A stretch of DNA of 35,225 bases, from positions 1 to 35,225 of the forward strand of contig MPNB01000033.1 in the NCBI GenBank assembly GCA_002238805.1, written 5' to 3'. Positions within the stretch are counted from its first letter, which is position 1. Each line of letters starts with the position of its first letter. The translations under genes were made by a program, and so were the position numbers. Positions 15,187-24,569 of the stretch are shown piece after piece. The DNA is from Rhodothermaceae bacterium bin80 (GTDB lineage: Bacteria > Bacteroidota > Rhodothermia > Rhodothermales > Bin80). The notes beneath the pieces were generated by a model that did no database searches, had not been told where the DNA came from, and worked only from the letters and a program-made list of their open reading frames with translations.

Positions 15187-17328
15187 CTATGATAATGTGT
15201 CCAGCTCAACCTCGGAATTCAGGCGGCGCTGGCAGAGTTTACATGTGTTCCTATGATCGCAGGAGCAGCGGAGCACCTTGCGCTCAACCACCTCGGGATC
15301 GTTGATCAGCATTCTTGGATAGTGTGCAGGATTCGTTAGCGTGAGAATAACTCCCGCGGCCTCGTCAATAATCTCTTCGCAACCGTTGATTTCGTCATGG
15401 GTCAGAAACAGGATCAGTTGCTCACTCTCACGCACGGCCGTGCGCAGAATGGATTGCTTCACAAAACCGCTCGTCATGCCGAGCGGCGTATCAATCACGT
15501 TCGGTGCTTCAACTTCGCTTACCTTTGTCAGTGCCAGTATAAACGCAAGTGTCAGTGCTCGGCGTGATGCGCCATTCAGATCCCGATCCGGGTTCAATGT
15601 TCGGTCGTCTGGACCATAAACGATGATATCAAATTCCCGGCTGATCTCGGCATGTCGGATAATTGCTCCTTGTTCGGGGTCCGCCCCAATCATTTCGAGG
15701 AAAATGTTGTTCATTAGATTACTGACCTTTTGCAACTCCTCATTTGCAATTCGCTCATAGGCACCTCGTAGAACCTTTACCGTGTCCCGCGTAACATCCA
15801 GTTCGGCCAGTATAAGTGCTCCCCTCTTCTGTTGGTACAGAAGACGATCGCGCTTCTCTTCTTGTATTTTATGCTCGTTTCTCAGGGCCTCAAGTTTAGT
15901 TTTTATGACAGCCTCCTGGGACAGGTGTCGGTCGCGCTGTTTTTTGTAATTGCGGAGCGTTTCGCGTAGGCCTTGGATGTTCGTGTCGGGCAGCGAGTCA
16001 AGTTTCGCTTCCAGCCCTCGCAGTTCTCGGCCCTTTTCCTCCCGTTGCTCCTTCAAATAGTCACGGCGCTTTAGGACTTTCTCGTATTCTCCTAACCATG
16101 CACTCATCCCAGGGACAACTTCTGCCCGCTGCTCTTTTGCACTGTAATACAACGCGGTGATGATTTTTTGGATTTCGTCGGTGCGCAGATTGTTTTCAAT
16201 TAACTTCTGTATGTGTGCACGGCGCTTTTCGGCGCCAAACTCCCCCGGTTTTAGCGTTTCTCCACAAATGCAGACTTCAGCCTCAAGGCGATCATGCAAT
16301 ACCGGAATCGTGGTATTGGGAATTTTTCCTTGGTCGTGCAATTCATCCAGCTTTTCAAATGCACTGGCCAGTACAGGTGTGACGAGGTCGGTTGCGATCG
16401 ACCGGCCACGAAACAGTGTTGAATGGTCCTTTTTTGCCGTCTCATGCTGTTGGTCAAGCTGCTTGATTTTCTCACGTACACGGTTAAGATCTTTTTTCAA
16501 CTTCTCCTTATCGCCCTTCACAAGTACCGCCGAGATCTCGCGATCAATCTCGTCACACTTCTCGTCAGAGACCTTGAATCCCTGTTTTTCGTCCTCCAAG
16601 CCAGCTTCCAATGCTTCGCGGTTGTTTTCAATTGCTTCGAGGCGCGTAGCAATTGCATTAAGTTCGCTGGTGCCGCCAAGCTGTTTTGCTTTCTTATTCA
16701 CTTCCGCTTCTGACTTACGCACATGTTTGATTGCTGCGCTGATCACTTCGAGTCCGAGAAGAGAATGAATCGCCCGTTGTACTCGCCCGCGTTTGGTGGA
16801 TAGAGTAACATCCGCTTCAATGAAACTTAGTGCTCGGTCACCGTCGGTGAAGAATACCTCACGGAGTTCTCGTGGCAGTTCATCGTTAATGAGAGATTCC
16901 GGTGCACGAATTGGACTTGCGCCGGTGTCGGTTAACTGGAATAGTTTCACCGTTGAGGCAGGACGACGGGAGTTGCTGTCGACGCCTTCAATGGTAGAGC
17001 GAATGAGACGATAGCGATGGCTCGTTTTGTGCCTTATGCCTGAGATGGGGCGAAACTTAGTCAACTCAAATTCCACTTCGGCCGTGATTGAAACAGATTT
17101 ACCTTCTCTTGCCTCCCAGTCAATAGGATGCAGCCGAAAGCCCACGCCTTTGCCGGGAAGGGCTACATCTCCGTAGAGAGCCCACTGCAGACCATAAAGA
17201 ATCGTCGTCTTACCCGACTCATTCGCTGCGCGGATAACCGTGAGTTTCTTCTTGGAATCGTGTGAGAACTCAAGCTCAAGATCGCGCAGCATCCGAAAGT
17301 TTTGGAATCTAGCACTTAGCAACTTCAT
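15187..17328 (-). CDS. Rad50/SMC-type ATPase, DndD-like, 713 aa
   Basis: The N-terminus gives an ABC-type head with Walker A RAANESGKTT (33-42), Q-like and D-rich segments, and REVFFTDGDRALSFIE (156-171), resembling the FFFDGE stretch of DndD proteins. Long charged coiled coils occupy about 200-310 and 370-560, broken near residue 353 by EVCICGETL, a short C-x-C turn in the place where Rad50 has its zinc hook. The head closes with signature LNGASRR (584-590), Walker B NVIDTPLG (Asp613) and His644 in LFLTHDE. The extreme C-terminus has Cys688, Cys690, Cys696 and Cys699, a likely zinc knuckle that ordinary DndD proteins do not usually carry. It probably senses or moves along DNA ends in the restriction step. 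Its ATG overlaps the preceding small gene by 4 nt. Confidence 0.82.
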   Translation of the reverse strand: MKLLSARFQNFRMLRDLELEFSHDSKKKLTVIRAANESGKTTILYGLQWALYGDVALPGKGVGFRLHPIDWEAREGKSVSITAEVEFELTKFRPISGIRHKTSHRYRLIRSTIEGVDSNSRRPASTVKLFQLTDTGASPIRAPESLINDELPRELREVFFTDGDRALSFIEADVTLSTKRGRVQRAIHSLLGLEVISAAIKHVRKSEAEVNKKAKQLGGTSELNAIATRLEAIENNREALEAGLEDEKQGFKVSDEKCDEIDREISAVLVKGDKEKLKKDLNRVREKIKQLDQQHETAKKDHSTLFRGRSIATDLVTPVLASAFEKLDELHDQGKIPNTTIPVLHDRLEAEVCICGETLKPGEFGAEKRRAHIQKLIENNLRTDEIQKIITALYYSAKEQRAEVVPGMSAWLGEYEKVLKRRDYLKEQREEKGRELRGLEAKLDSLPDTNIQGLRETLRNYKKQRDRHLSQEAVIKTKLEALRNEHKIQEEKRDRLLYQQKRGALILAELDVTRDTVKVLRGAYERIANEELQKVSNLMNNIFLEMIGADPEQGAIIRHAEISREFDIIVYGPDDRTLNPDRDLNGASRRALTLAFILALTKVSEVEAPNVIDTPLGMTSGFVKQSILRTAVRESEQLILFLTHDEINGCEEIIDEAAGVILTLTNPAHYPRMLINDPEVVERKVLRCSCDHRNTCKLCQRRLNSEVELDTLS

Positions 17329-17570
17329 GAGCCGAACTCTTTGATACTGGTTGCGCGACTGCGTTCATCCTCCAGGATGTGCGCAGCAGCATTACACCTG
17401 TCGTTGATCTTTTTCTGGATGTTCGTTGCGGAGACTCTGTGGTGACGTTCGTTTTCCAGAATATCCACAATCACGCCAATTATCACGTCCTTATAACCAT
17501 CACACCGTTCTTCTATCCCGCTGCATTGCTCAAGAATGATCGAAAGTATCTTTCTGTCGTTCAGTGGCAT
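17325..17570 (-). CDS. Small helical protein between helicase and Rad50-like ATPase, 81 aa
   Basis: ATG 17570 is preceded by GAGAG at six bases, inside the 16-nt gap after the helicase stop. The longer frame to 17669 would overlap the helicase gene and lacks support. The 81 residues are rich in charged helices (RKILSIILEQCSGIEERCDG, then DVIIGVIVDILENERHHRVS) with no known motif. Its stop overlaps the ATG of the ATPase gene (ATGA), so the two are translated together and probably associate. It could be the small middle subunit of the helicase/ATPase module, in the position expected of the second gene of an SspFGH-like trio. The family is not identified. Confidence 0.6.
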   Translation of the reverse strand: MPLNDRKILSIILEQCSGIEERCDGYKDVIIGVIVDILENERHHRVSATNIQKKINDRCNAAAHILEDERSRATSIKEFGS

Positions 17571-17586
17571 AATTGTCTCTCGATCG

Positions 17587-19758
17587 TTATAAGACCGCGG
17601 CGTCAACCATTCTGTTGATTGCCGCAAGTGGTCCGCCTGGGCGGCCTGCATTTCTTGCCAGGCTCGCAAATTCCTGTGCCCGATTCAGTTCTGAGTATAC
17701 AAGCGTTCGCGTGTCAGAATCAAGCCCCTCCTCCATGTTCGGTGGTAGGGCCAAGAAGTCGTGAATAACACTATGAGTCTTGCCTATATCGTTGCAAGTG
17801 CGCAAAAGACGCCCGCGCCGCTGTATCCATTGTCGTTCGACTGTTGTGCTCGCGAGGATAAATGCTTTGCGTATCTGTGGGATGTTTATCCCTTCGTCAA
17901 GCACACGCTTTGCAGTAAGAACCTGGATTTCAGCTTCCTGAAAAGATTTGATGATTTGCTTCGTCTGATTCCGATTGGCCGTTTCCTCAGCTGTGAGTTG
18001 ATGAAACAGGATATTCCTGTCCCGCAGTAGCTGGTTTACGCTTTCAAGTTGATTCGGCCCTTTATCCGACGAATAGATCAGGGTGTGCTGTAGACTACTT
18101 GTGTCTTCTTCCATCAGGAGAGTACCAAGGGTGGTAAGTTTGCCTGAGGCTGTTTCCAGCAAGGCGCGCCGATCCCGCATCAATTTGGCGAGATATTCGT
18201 CTGGCTCCTCATCCTCGCTGCGCCATGCATTTTGCTTGATCTTACCCGTGAGGTCGAACCATTCATCCATCTCGCTTTGCGTGAGGTACACATCATGGGT
18301 GTAGTAATCATATTCGACCAAGCAGTGGCCAATGGCTTCCTCAAGGGTGAAACGGAACGCGACGGGTCCGAAGAATCTAAATAAGGCTTCCGTTCCTGGT
18401 TCGTCATACTGACGAACCGGGGTTGCCGACAAACCAAGACGGTAGTCAAAAAACTCGGGTGGATCGTTGATAAATGAGGGCCTTCCGAGATTATGCACTT
18501 CGTCCGCGATCAATAGCCGAGTACAGTTGAATGCCTTAACGTCAGCAAGAAATTTTGGGGTACATAACGTGTCGTGGCTAACAACAACCACTTCAACATC
18601 TGACAGGTTAGTGCGTAATCGCCGTCTCAGTTTTTGAAGCTCGCGCCCTCTTTTTTTTGCGTTACCTGCCATCGTAAGATTGACAGGTTTTAGCTCGAAT
18701 GACACGATTTCATCGCACCATTGCTCAATTAGAGGCACATAAGGAACTGCAATCACGATGAGCAGAGGCTTTTTCTCCTGATAGAGGCGGTATGCTCCGA
18801 TCATTGAGGTAATCGTCTTACCCGAGCCGGTCGCCATTTCCAGCACACCGTGATATCCGGCATTGCACCATTCGGCGACAGCCGCTCCCTGATGTTTGAA
18901 CGGACCGTTTTCGTATTCGAGCCAGCCTGGAATCACGAAACGGGCAGACTGATCAGGTGCCGGCTTGAAAGGTGCGAATTCTTCCGATGACTCGTTGGCG
19001 CGATCATACAGTTTCCTCAACTCATCTTCTGTTGGAGGTGATTCTGAACTGTATGACTCCAAAAGGCGCAGCCGGACCGCCTCGGGTATGCCAATAACGA
19101 TACAGTTTTTGTTATTGTTCTCCCACAAATTTTCGAATTCGAAACGCAATTTATCGGTTATGTAGCGCTGATTCGAGTCTTGCCATGATCTAGATATAGC
19201 GATCTGTTCTATATTTTTCCGTATACCTGGATAGGTTACATTGCCTGATCCGTGAGCGGTGATCACATTATCGTCAGTCTCGAAGAACCACACCTTCGGA
19301 TGAAAGAGGGCGTTCTTCATCAAGGCTACCTTGATTTCAATCTTGTGTTTCCGTAGTAGCCACGAGAGGCATTTAAGTGTGTGGTTCTGGAGTAAGTCCT
19401 CGGTGACGATAAGTTCTTCGAGAGCCCTTTCCGCGACGCATTCCGCAGAGCTTAGCCCGTCCTCAATTGCGGCTTTGTCCTCCGCGCGGAGCAAGGGACT
19501 GATTATAAGCCTGAAACTGTTTTCGGAACCGGCAATGTAGGTCGCAAGGCCAGGTGCAAGCGATGCAAGTACCCGACTTGAGAAAAACCCCACCATACAA
19601 GCCACTTTCTTAGCGGTCCTAAAACCCGGAATCAGGACTTCTTCGGCGAACGAATCATTTGGTAGCATATAAAGTGGAGAGATGCCTTCCAGTGACCGCA
19701 CCGTTCGTTCCGCTTTTATGCTTCCCGGGATGTTTTGTACGGCCGGTAAGTATTCCAT
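17587..19758 (-). CDS. PLD-nuclease/DEAD-box helicase, 723 aa
   Basis: The N-terminal 250 residues contain a phospholipase-D-type block FHPKVWFFETD ... ITAHGSGNVT, with His-x-Lys at 153-155 and the following Gly-Ser/Asn typical of PLD nucleases; one HxK copy is seen, so activity would need a dimer. A superfamily 2 helicase follows: MATGSGKT (308-315), IADEVHNLG with DEVH at 419-422, LSATPVR (443-449), VLDEGINIP and QRRGRLLR (motif VI). This architecture is common in restriction-type defence effectors. ATG 19758 has GGAG five bases upstream; a TTG at 19782 is less likely. It opens the downstream half of the island after a gap of about 320 bases, and a TATAAT at 19857..19852 may drive it. The inferred role is cutting and unwinding of DNA lacking phosphorothioate. 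Confidence 0.85.
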   Translation of the reverse strand: MEYLPAVQNIPGSIKAERTVRSLEGISPLYMLPNDSFAEEVLIPGFRTAKKVACMVGFFSSRVLASLAPGLATYIAGSENSFRLIISPLLRAEDKAAIEDGLSSAECVAERALEELIVTEDLLQNHTLKCLSWLLRKHKIEIKVALMKNALFHPKVWFFETDDNVITAHGSGNVTYPGIRKNIEQIAISRSWQDSNQRYITDKLRFEFENLWENNNKNCIVIGIPEAVRLRLLESYSSESPPTEDELRKLYDRANESSEEFAPFKPAPDQSARFVIPGWLEYENGPFKHQGAAVAEWCNAGYHGVLEMATGSGKTITSMIGAYRLYQEKKPLLIVIAVPYVPLIEQWCDEIVSFELKPVNLTMAGNAKKRGRELQKLRRRLRTNLSDVEVVVVSHDTLCTPKFLADVKAFNCTRLLIADEVHNLGRPSFINDPPEFFDYRLGLSATPVRQYDEPGTEALFRFFGPVAFRFTLEEAIGHCLVEYDYYTHDVYLTQSEMDEWFDLTGKIKQNAWRSEDEEPDEYLAKLMRDRRALLETASGKLTTLGTLLMEEDTSSLQHTLIYSSDKGPNQLESVNQLLRDRNILFHQLTAEETANRNQTKQIIKSFQEAEIQVLTAKRVLDEGINIPQIRKAFILASTTVERQWIQRRGRLLRTCNDIGKTHSVIHDFLALPPNMEEGLDSDTRTLVYSELNRAQEFASLARNAGRPGGPLAAINRMVDAAVL

Positions 19759-20077
19759 CTGATCTCCTAGTTCTTCTAACAACTTCTGCTCTTGATATTG
19801 GCTAGCACGGCAACGGTTGAGACACTACACCTTCGTGATAACGCAAAAGATATTATATAACAGTGTACGGGCAGTCCGTGGATAAGTAAATCTTCCAGCG
19901 AGTGATGCATCCAGTTCATTGTGGGCATGCGGGTTGTCCTTTCTCAAGGTTTCGAGGATCAAAAAGATAGAGGAGCGCCGTACGGCCGCCGAAGCAGCAC
20001 AAGCGAACGAGAGAGGCAGTAAACTGCTAAAAAAATGCCAAAAAGAGAATTGACTCTCCTGCCAATGTTAGCAGATG
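19759..20077 (-). promoter_or_regulatory. Spacer between modification and restriction-like modules; candidate promoter
   Basis: This is the only large gap in the nine-gene island. On the minus strand it holds TATAATATCTTTTGC (exact sigma70 -10 at 19857..19852, overlapping a near match to the Bacteroidota -7 box TAnnTTTG), about 94 bases before the helicase ATG; no good -35 was found. Just after the sspD-like stop, AGAGTCAATTCTCT followed by a T-run (about 20060-20045) is a weak terminator candidate. No coding frame is recognisable. Confidence 0.35.
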
Positions 20078-21013
20078 TCACAGATGACATATGTTACAAC
20101 CGGTGCTGCTATTTTCCAAATCACGCACCTCGTCGAAAAATTGCTCCATGAGTGTTATGTTGGTACGGATCCTACGGAGATATTCTTCACGCTTTTTGGT
20201 GCGGTGCTTGATGTCAGCGATGCGTTCCGGCTCCGCGAGCTCTTCAAGTGATTCTCTATCTGACCAAGTGAAGCGTTCGTTTCCTTCTAGATCAATCTTC
20301 TCGTACGCCTTAGCTCGCTCGTACAGATCTGGATGATTTTCGAGAAGCCCCACCCATTCGCTCTTTCGCTGGAAAAAGCAAAAATAACATCCACTACGAG
20401 AGCGCCAGCGATAGTATTCGGGATAACCTACACCGCTGTCTTCAAGGATGCGATAGATGTCAGCTTTAACAAGGTCGTCATCAATAAACGGAAAAACCGT
20501 CGTGATGTTAGGTTTCGTACTGATATACCCTTTGCGATGCTGGAAATATTTTCGTTGTGTTTTTGGATCTATACACCATTTGCCCTCATCCGCTCGAATA
20601 CCCACATAACTGATCACCGGATCCTCGCTAATGTAGTCTTCGAACGGCTTTAGCTTCAGCACGCGCGTACACCAGCGAACACTTGGACTCGGAAGGAAGC
20701 CACCGTAGAGTTCGAGATAGTGATCAAACGGTGTCTTGTCTGGCTCGTTAAGGCTGCTCGGCGGTACACTGGCTCTAAGCCGGTGGATTGGATGCCCAAG
20801 ATAAGCCTCAAGACGATCAAGATAGTCGTATGTCTCGGTGAGTTCGGCGCCGGTATCGCAGAATACATATTCGACATCCGTGAGCGGTGGTCGCCGGGAG
20901 GTACTTGACTTGCCAAGCACTTTGCGCCAGCGCTCAGGATTGTGAAGATAAATCGCAAGGGCACTACTGTCCTTACCTCCACTAAAGGCAACTATGTGCC
21001 GGGGTTCATTCAT
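20078..21013 (-). CDS. sspD: PAPS-reductase-like sulfurtransferase, SspD/DndC type, 311 aa
   Basis: This is a PP-loop ATP pyrophosphatase: SGGKDSSALA at 11-20 binds ATP, and FCDTGAELTETYDYL follows as in PAPS reductases and DndC. Cys115 (RWCTRVLKLKPF), Cys147, and Cys209/Cys212 (SGCYFCFFQ) are placed to hold the [4Fe-4S] cluster of the DndC/SspD group. Two more cysteines, Cys306 and Cys309, end the protein. In phosphorothioation systems this enzyme activates the DNA backbone and passes sulfur taken from a cysteine desulfurase (SspA/DndA or a housekeeping IscS), none of which is in the window. The ATG overlaps the end of the large ATPase gene by 8 nt. The choice of SspD over DndC rests on its neighbours (DUF4007 and the large ATPase) rather than on its own sequence. 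Confidence 0.85.
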   Translation of the reverse strand: MNEPRHIVAFSGGKDSSALAIYLHNPERWRKVLGKSSTSRRPPLTDVEYVFCDTGAELTETYDYLDRLEAYLGHPIHRLRASVPPSSLNEPDKTPFDHYLELYGGFLPSPSVRWCTRVLKLKPFEDYISEDPVISYVGIRADEGKWCIDPKTQRKYFQHRKGYISTKPNITTVFPFIDDDLVKADIYRILEDSGVGYPEYYRWRSRSGCYFCFFQRKSEWVGLLENHPDLYERAKAYEKIDLEGNERFTWSDRESLEELAEPERIADIKHRTKKREEYLRRIRTNITLMEQFFDEVRDLENSSTGCNICHL

Positions 21014-24000
21014 CGTGTTTACAATTTACTTCACGTTGGTTGAGCAGCTTGTTGGACAATTGGGCCAGCGCTGCAATCTTCGTTTCAATTGTTACATCTT
21101 CTTTCTCTATCTCGATCTGAAGTCGCCGATATAGCTGATCAATTAGATTATGGTCTTCGGGATGGATACTAATCACTTGTTCGTGTTCATCCTCGTATTG
21201 CACAGTGACGCTTAAGCGAATTCGCTTGAGGGGCGGCGTACGGGTTGCGGGTACCCCCAGTTCGACTTGCTCTTTTTGTACATCAAAAACGATAGGTTCA
21301 AGCATATAGAACCTGCGGGCGACTTCACGGAGCGCATAGCTAAAAATAGCAACATCCGCGTCTCTCCATTGCACAGGCGGTCGTTTTGCCAAGAGTGAAG
21401 CAATGGACTCATACCAGCCCTGTGTGTCAAGAATTTCGTCTGCGGCACGAACGAGAAAAGCTTTCAACTTCGAATCGCTTGCATGGGGAAGCAGGAGACG
21501 TGCCCGTTCGGCGAGTTCATGACGTTGATCATCGGGTGTCTCGGAGTGTAGTCGAAAAACATTTACAATCTGTGTCTGAAGATCAGCCAAGAGTGTATCG
21601 TATGCTCCGCTAAGTTCCCGTAGTGCTTCCTGAAGATGTTCAACGAAAATTTGAATATCGCCTCTGGTGTCCTCAGTGTTGGTTAAGAAAGAACTTACAC
21701 CACAGGCTTCTGGCAAATCCTCAAAGAGCACAGTGGTTGGTTCAATTGCATGATGCAAGGCCTCACGGACATTCAAAGCGATTTGCGAGAGTGTAGCCGT
21801 CCTGCGCACATAGGGCGGCAAACCATGGATTCGCTCCAGGATATGGAGCACAAATGGTAGCGGTTTTTGAACCGATTTCGACAAACCGACAAGCGGTGCA
21901 AGGCGATGAAGTAGCTCTACTCTGACTCCTTTGATTTCTACCCATTGCAGTTCGAATTTATCCGGGTTTTTCAGGAAGCGCTCAATGGTCTGAAAATCAA
22001 TCCTGGAGACAAACGTGCCATTTTCATAAACTGCGATCTCGTTTTCAGCAGACTTGTAAACAGCAAACAGAAAGACAGGGACCAGTCCCTCACGCACCCC
22101 ATAAGGGGGGCGGCAGAGTATATCGTAGAGTTGCTGCACTGATACACGTTGTCCGCTTGCGGCCTGGAGGGTGTTCATGACTGCATCCCACACGGCTGCA
22201 CAACCGGAGTGTTCCGTTGGATCTGGCCGAGTAAAATGCCAACGTTCCGGGTCGTCATTCGATGGACAGTGAATTTTAGTGGCTTCGAGTATTGAGGTAT
22301 ACATCCCGTACTCGGCCGGATATTTTTTGATATTGAGTCGGCATGCAGTGTCATGCTTAAGCATGGCTTTCAACAACAGCTTTAAACCTTTAACAGCACT
22401 TGGCGAGGGATTGCAGCGGTTGAGTAGTTCATTCCAGATTTCCGGCGCATCGGAGAATACTTCATCACAAATCTGACTAAGCTTGTCTTGCATGGATCGT
22501 TCGTTTTGGAGCCGGAACGACTCACCTTGATAGATCCAGGTACATGGGTTACGACCTTCAGCGTTGATAATAAGCAAAGAGATGAGACGCTGCTCAACAT
22601 AGCTCCTCAGATCGGTAAGTCGCTGATTCACCTCGTGGCGGGCAACCTTATCGCCTTTTAATTCGTCGGCATTATCGCGAACCCATTCGAGACAGGAAAG
22701 CTCACGGACAACCTCACGCAGTGCTGTTACACCGTCAGGCACAGCCACTAGCGTTTGTGAATCATTTAGCAATCCTTGAATTGAGGCAAGTAAATTTTCC
22801 GCCTCACCGTCATGCTCAGATAGTACATAAATAATGCGTCCATCTGCCCATTTATATGGTTTCTGAAGAAGTGAAGACCAAGCTTCATCCGAAGCGTACA
22901 CTACCTCAAAGACGCGCGTAATGCCGGTGCGGAAGGAATGTCGACGAGCCACAATTGGCGTGGGCGGCAGCACATCAGCCAAGAGTTTCGCGAGCGATGT
23001 ACGTGCGGGTAGTTGCTCACGGGCTTTTCGGAGAGATGCATCCAGATCAAAATCACTCCCCTGCCAGATGTGATATTCTCCCGTGAACGGACGGTAAGTC
23101 ACCAGCCGATCTCTTTTGAGCAACCCCAACACCGTATCTACAGACTCGGGGGCGGCATCAGTGGTGGCATGGAGTAATTCGGCAGTGGGAGATAGGCCAG
23201 AAAGTGGGCCTGCGAAGCTTAGCAGGGCGATCTGCTTAACACAGCGCGCTGCAAGCTCATGTGGGATTGTAAGTCGCGAGAGGACAGCTTCTGTCTCAGC
23301 CCAGAGGTTGCCTATGCGTTCATTGAAAAGGGCCGTACCAACGGAACCGACGAGATAGTCATAAAGATGATCAAGACGATAGCGCGGCAACCGGATTGAT
23401 GTTGTGTCACCGGATGGGGCTCGATGGTTAGTATCAGATATCTGGCTCGCAATTACGTCAAGAAAACTACTTGGCTCTCCTGAGGCCAGAAAAGCAAAGA
23501 GCGAGCGCTTGTTTTGTGCCAGACGACGAAACAACGGACCAACGATCAGACTTACGGCTGGATGCAGCGGAAGAGCATTAGCAAGATGTTGTCGGACATG
23601 TGCACGGTTAATGTCTGGTCGTAGGGTAGCAGCATCAAGCAGCTTATCAATTACAGTCAAGCCATCTTTGGGTAGCGTGGTTCGGTCGTCCACCTGCACG
23701 GCACGCGCCAAAAGCTGCAAGGTCTCGCTGATCGGTTCGACGAACGCAAAATCTTCAAAGCGACCCTGTATTTTGCGCCACTCGTCACGCTGTGTGGTGC
23801 TCATGCGCCTAGCGTATTGATCGAACGCTTGGTGAGAAATCGTAAACATGAGTACTGGCGCAGCCGCATTCGGCGTTTTGCCCGTGCGTGAAGCCCGTTC
23901 AGCGAGGCTCTGTAAAACATAAAGGTCACTACGATCAGGATAGAGCGCAGCATATTCCAGGAACTTGCCCAACTCATCTACGATCAGCAGTAGTCCCCCG

Positions 24001-24569
24001 TTGGTTGCAGCATGCACGGCTGCCGCCGTTCGCTCATACAGATCAACTAAGATTTTATCGCTGATATCTGGAGCGTCGGTTGCTTCTGCTTCGTCAATGA
24101 TTTTGCGAAGCGCATTGCGACAAGCTTTTACCTTCCTGGTGGGCTGTCCCGGATGCCGCGCGAAAGAAGCAAGAAAGGAAGAAGCTCCATGAATCAATCC
24201 ACGCAACAGAGCCACGTTAAGCGGTTCCTGTGATCCAACTACTAAAACCGGACAAAATATGCCGACACATTCATCATCTAGCCTTTTAAATAGGGTTGGG
24301 TCGGCACTGATGAGTTTGTTATGCGCATTAACGTCTCCCTGCAACAGGTAGGCTAAGAACAGTGCAAAGGAGCTTTTTCCACCACCATAGGGCCCGATGA
24401 TTGACCAAGCTTGCCCCATCGTCTGTGTGGTGGTTAGCGTCTCAACCACACGCTCAATCAACTCCAGGGTTTTCGTCGTAACAACATGGCTACCCAGGTC
24501 CGACGTACTATGGAAATCACGGACTAGATTGACGCTGCGCTGAAACGAGCCTTGGACAGATACAGTCAT
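21006..24569 (-). CDS. sspC: Large P-loop ATPase of the phosphorothioation module, SspC-like, 1187 aa
   Basis: The N-terminal 230 residues carry an AAA/STAND-like NTPase with Walker A GPYGGGKSSF (59-68) and Walker B LLLIVDELGKFLEYA (193-207). The remaining 950 residues are mostly helical with winged-helix-like segments such as DTVLGLLKRDRLVTYRPF and no nuclease motif that I can see. Large ATPases of this look also occur in BREX (BrxC/PglY), but no PglZ or PglX methylase is present, and the neighbours are DUF4007 and a DndC-like protein, as in sspBCD loci. SspC is thought to supply ATPase activity for nicking and sulfur insertion. Its ATG overlaps the SspB-like stop by 4 nt and its own stop overlaps sspD by 8 nt, so three proteins are made in coupled fashion. 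Confidence 0.78.
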   Translation of the reverse strand: MTVSVQGSFQRSVNLVRDFHSTSDLGSHVVTTKTLELIERVVETLTTTQTMGQAWSIIGPYGGGKSSFALFLAYLLQGDVNAHNKLISADPTLFKRLDDECVGIFCPVLVVGSQEPLNVALLRGLIHGASSFLASFARHPGQPTRKVKACRNALRKIIDEAEATDAPDISDKILVDLYERTAAAVHAATNGGLLLIVDELGKFLEYAALYPDRSDLYVLQSLAERASRTGKTPNAAAPVLMFTISHQAFDQYARRMSTTQRDEWRKIQGRFEDFAFVEPISETLQLLARAVQVDDRTTLPKDGLTVIDKLLDAATLRPDINRAHVRQHLANALPLHPAVSLIVGPLFRRLAQNKRSLFAFLASGEPSSFLDVIASQISDTNHRAPSGDTTSIRLPRYRLDHLYDYLVGSVGTALFNERIGNLWAETEAVLSRLTIPHELAARCVKQIALLSFAGPLSGLSPTAELLHATTDAAPESVDTVLGLLKRDRLVTYRPFTGEYHIWQGSDFDLDASLRKAREQLPARTSLAKLLADVLPPTPIVARRHSFRTGITRVFEVVYASDEAWSSLLQKPYKWADGRIIYVLSEHDGEAENLLASIQGLLNDSQTLVAVPDGVTALREVVRELSCLEWVRDNADELKGDKVARHEVNQRLTDLRSYVEQRLISLLIINAEGRNPCTWIYQGESFRLQNERSMQDKLSQICDEVFSDAPEIWNELLNRCNPSPSAVKGLKLLLKAMLKHDTACRLNIKKYPAEYGMYTSILEATKIHCPSNDDPERWHFTRPDPTEHSGCAAVWDAVMNTLQAASGQRVSVQQLYDILCRPPYGVREGLVPVFLFAVYKSAENEIAVYENGTFVSRIDFQTIERFLKNPDKFELQWVEIKGVRVELLHRLAPLVGLSKSVQKPLPFVLHILERIHGLPPYVRRTATLSQIALNVREALHHAIEPTTVLFEDLPEACGVSSFLTNTEDTRGDIQIFVEHLQEALRELSGAYDTLLADLQTQIVNVFRLHSETPDDQRHELAERARLLLPHASDSKLKAFLVRAADEILDTQGWYESIASLLAKRPPVQWRDADVAIFSYALREVARRFYMLEPIVFDVQKEQVELGVPATRTPPLKRIRLSVTVQYEDEHEQVISIHPEDHNLIDQLYRRLQIEIEKEDVTIETKIAALAQLSNKLLNQREVNCKHDE

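Noticed and set aside
15187..21013. Canonical dndBCDE operon
   Set aside because: A DndC-like and a DndD-like protein are present, but DndB is not seen, no protein is recognisably DndE, and DUF4007 plus the large ATPase point to the Ssp type. The DndD-like protein sits in the other half of the island.
21006..24569. Large ATPase as BREX BrxC/PglY
   Set aside because: The Walker region is similar in style, but there is no PglZ, PglX methylase, BrxL or Lon-like protein, while DUF4007 and a DndC-like gene overlap it on both sides.
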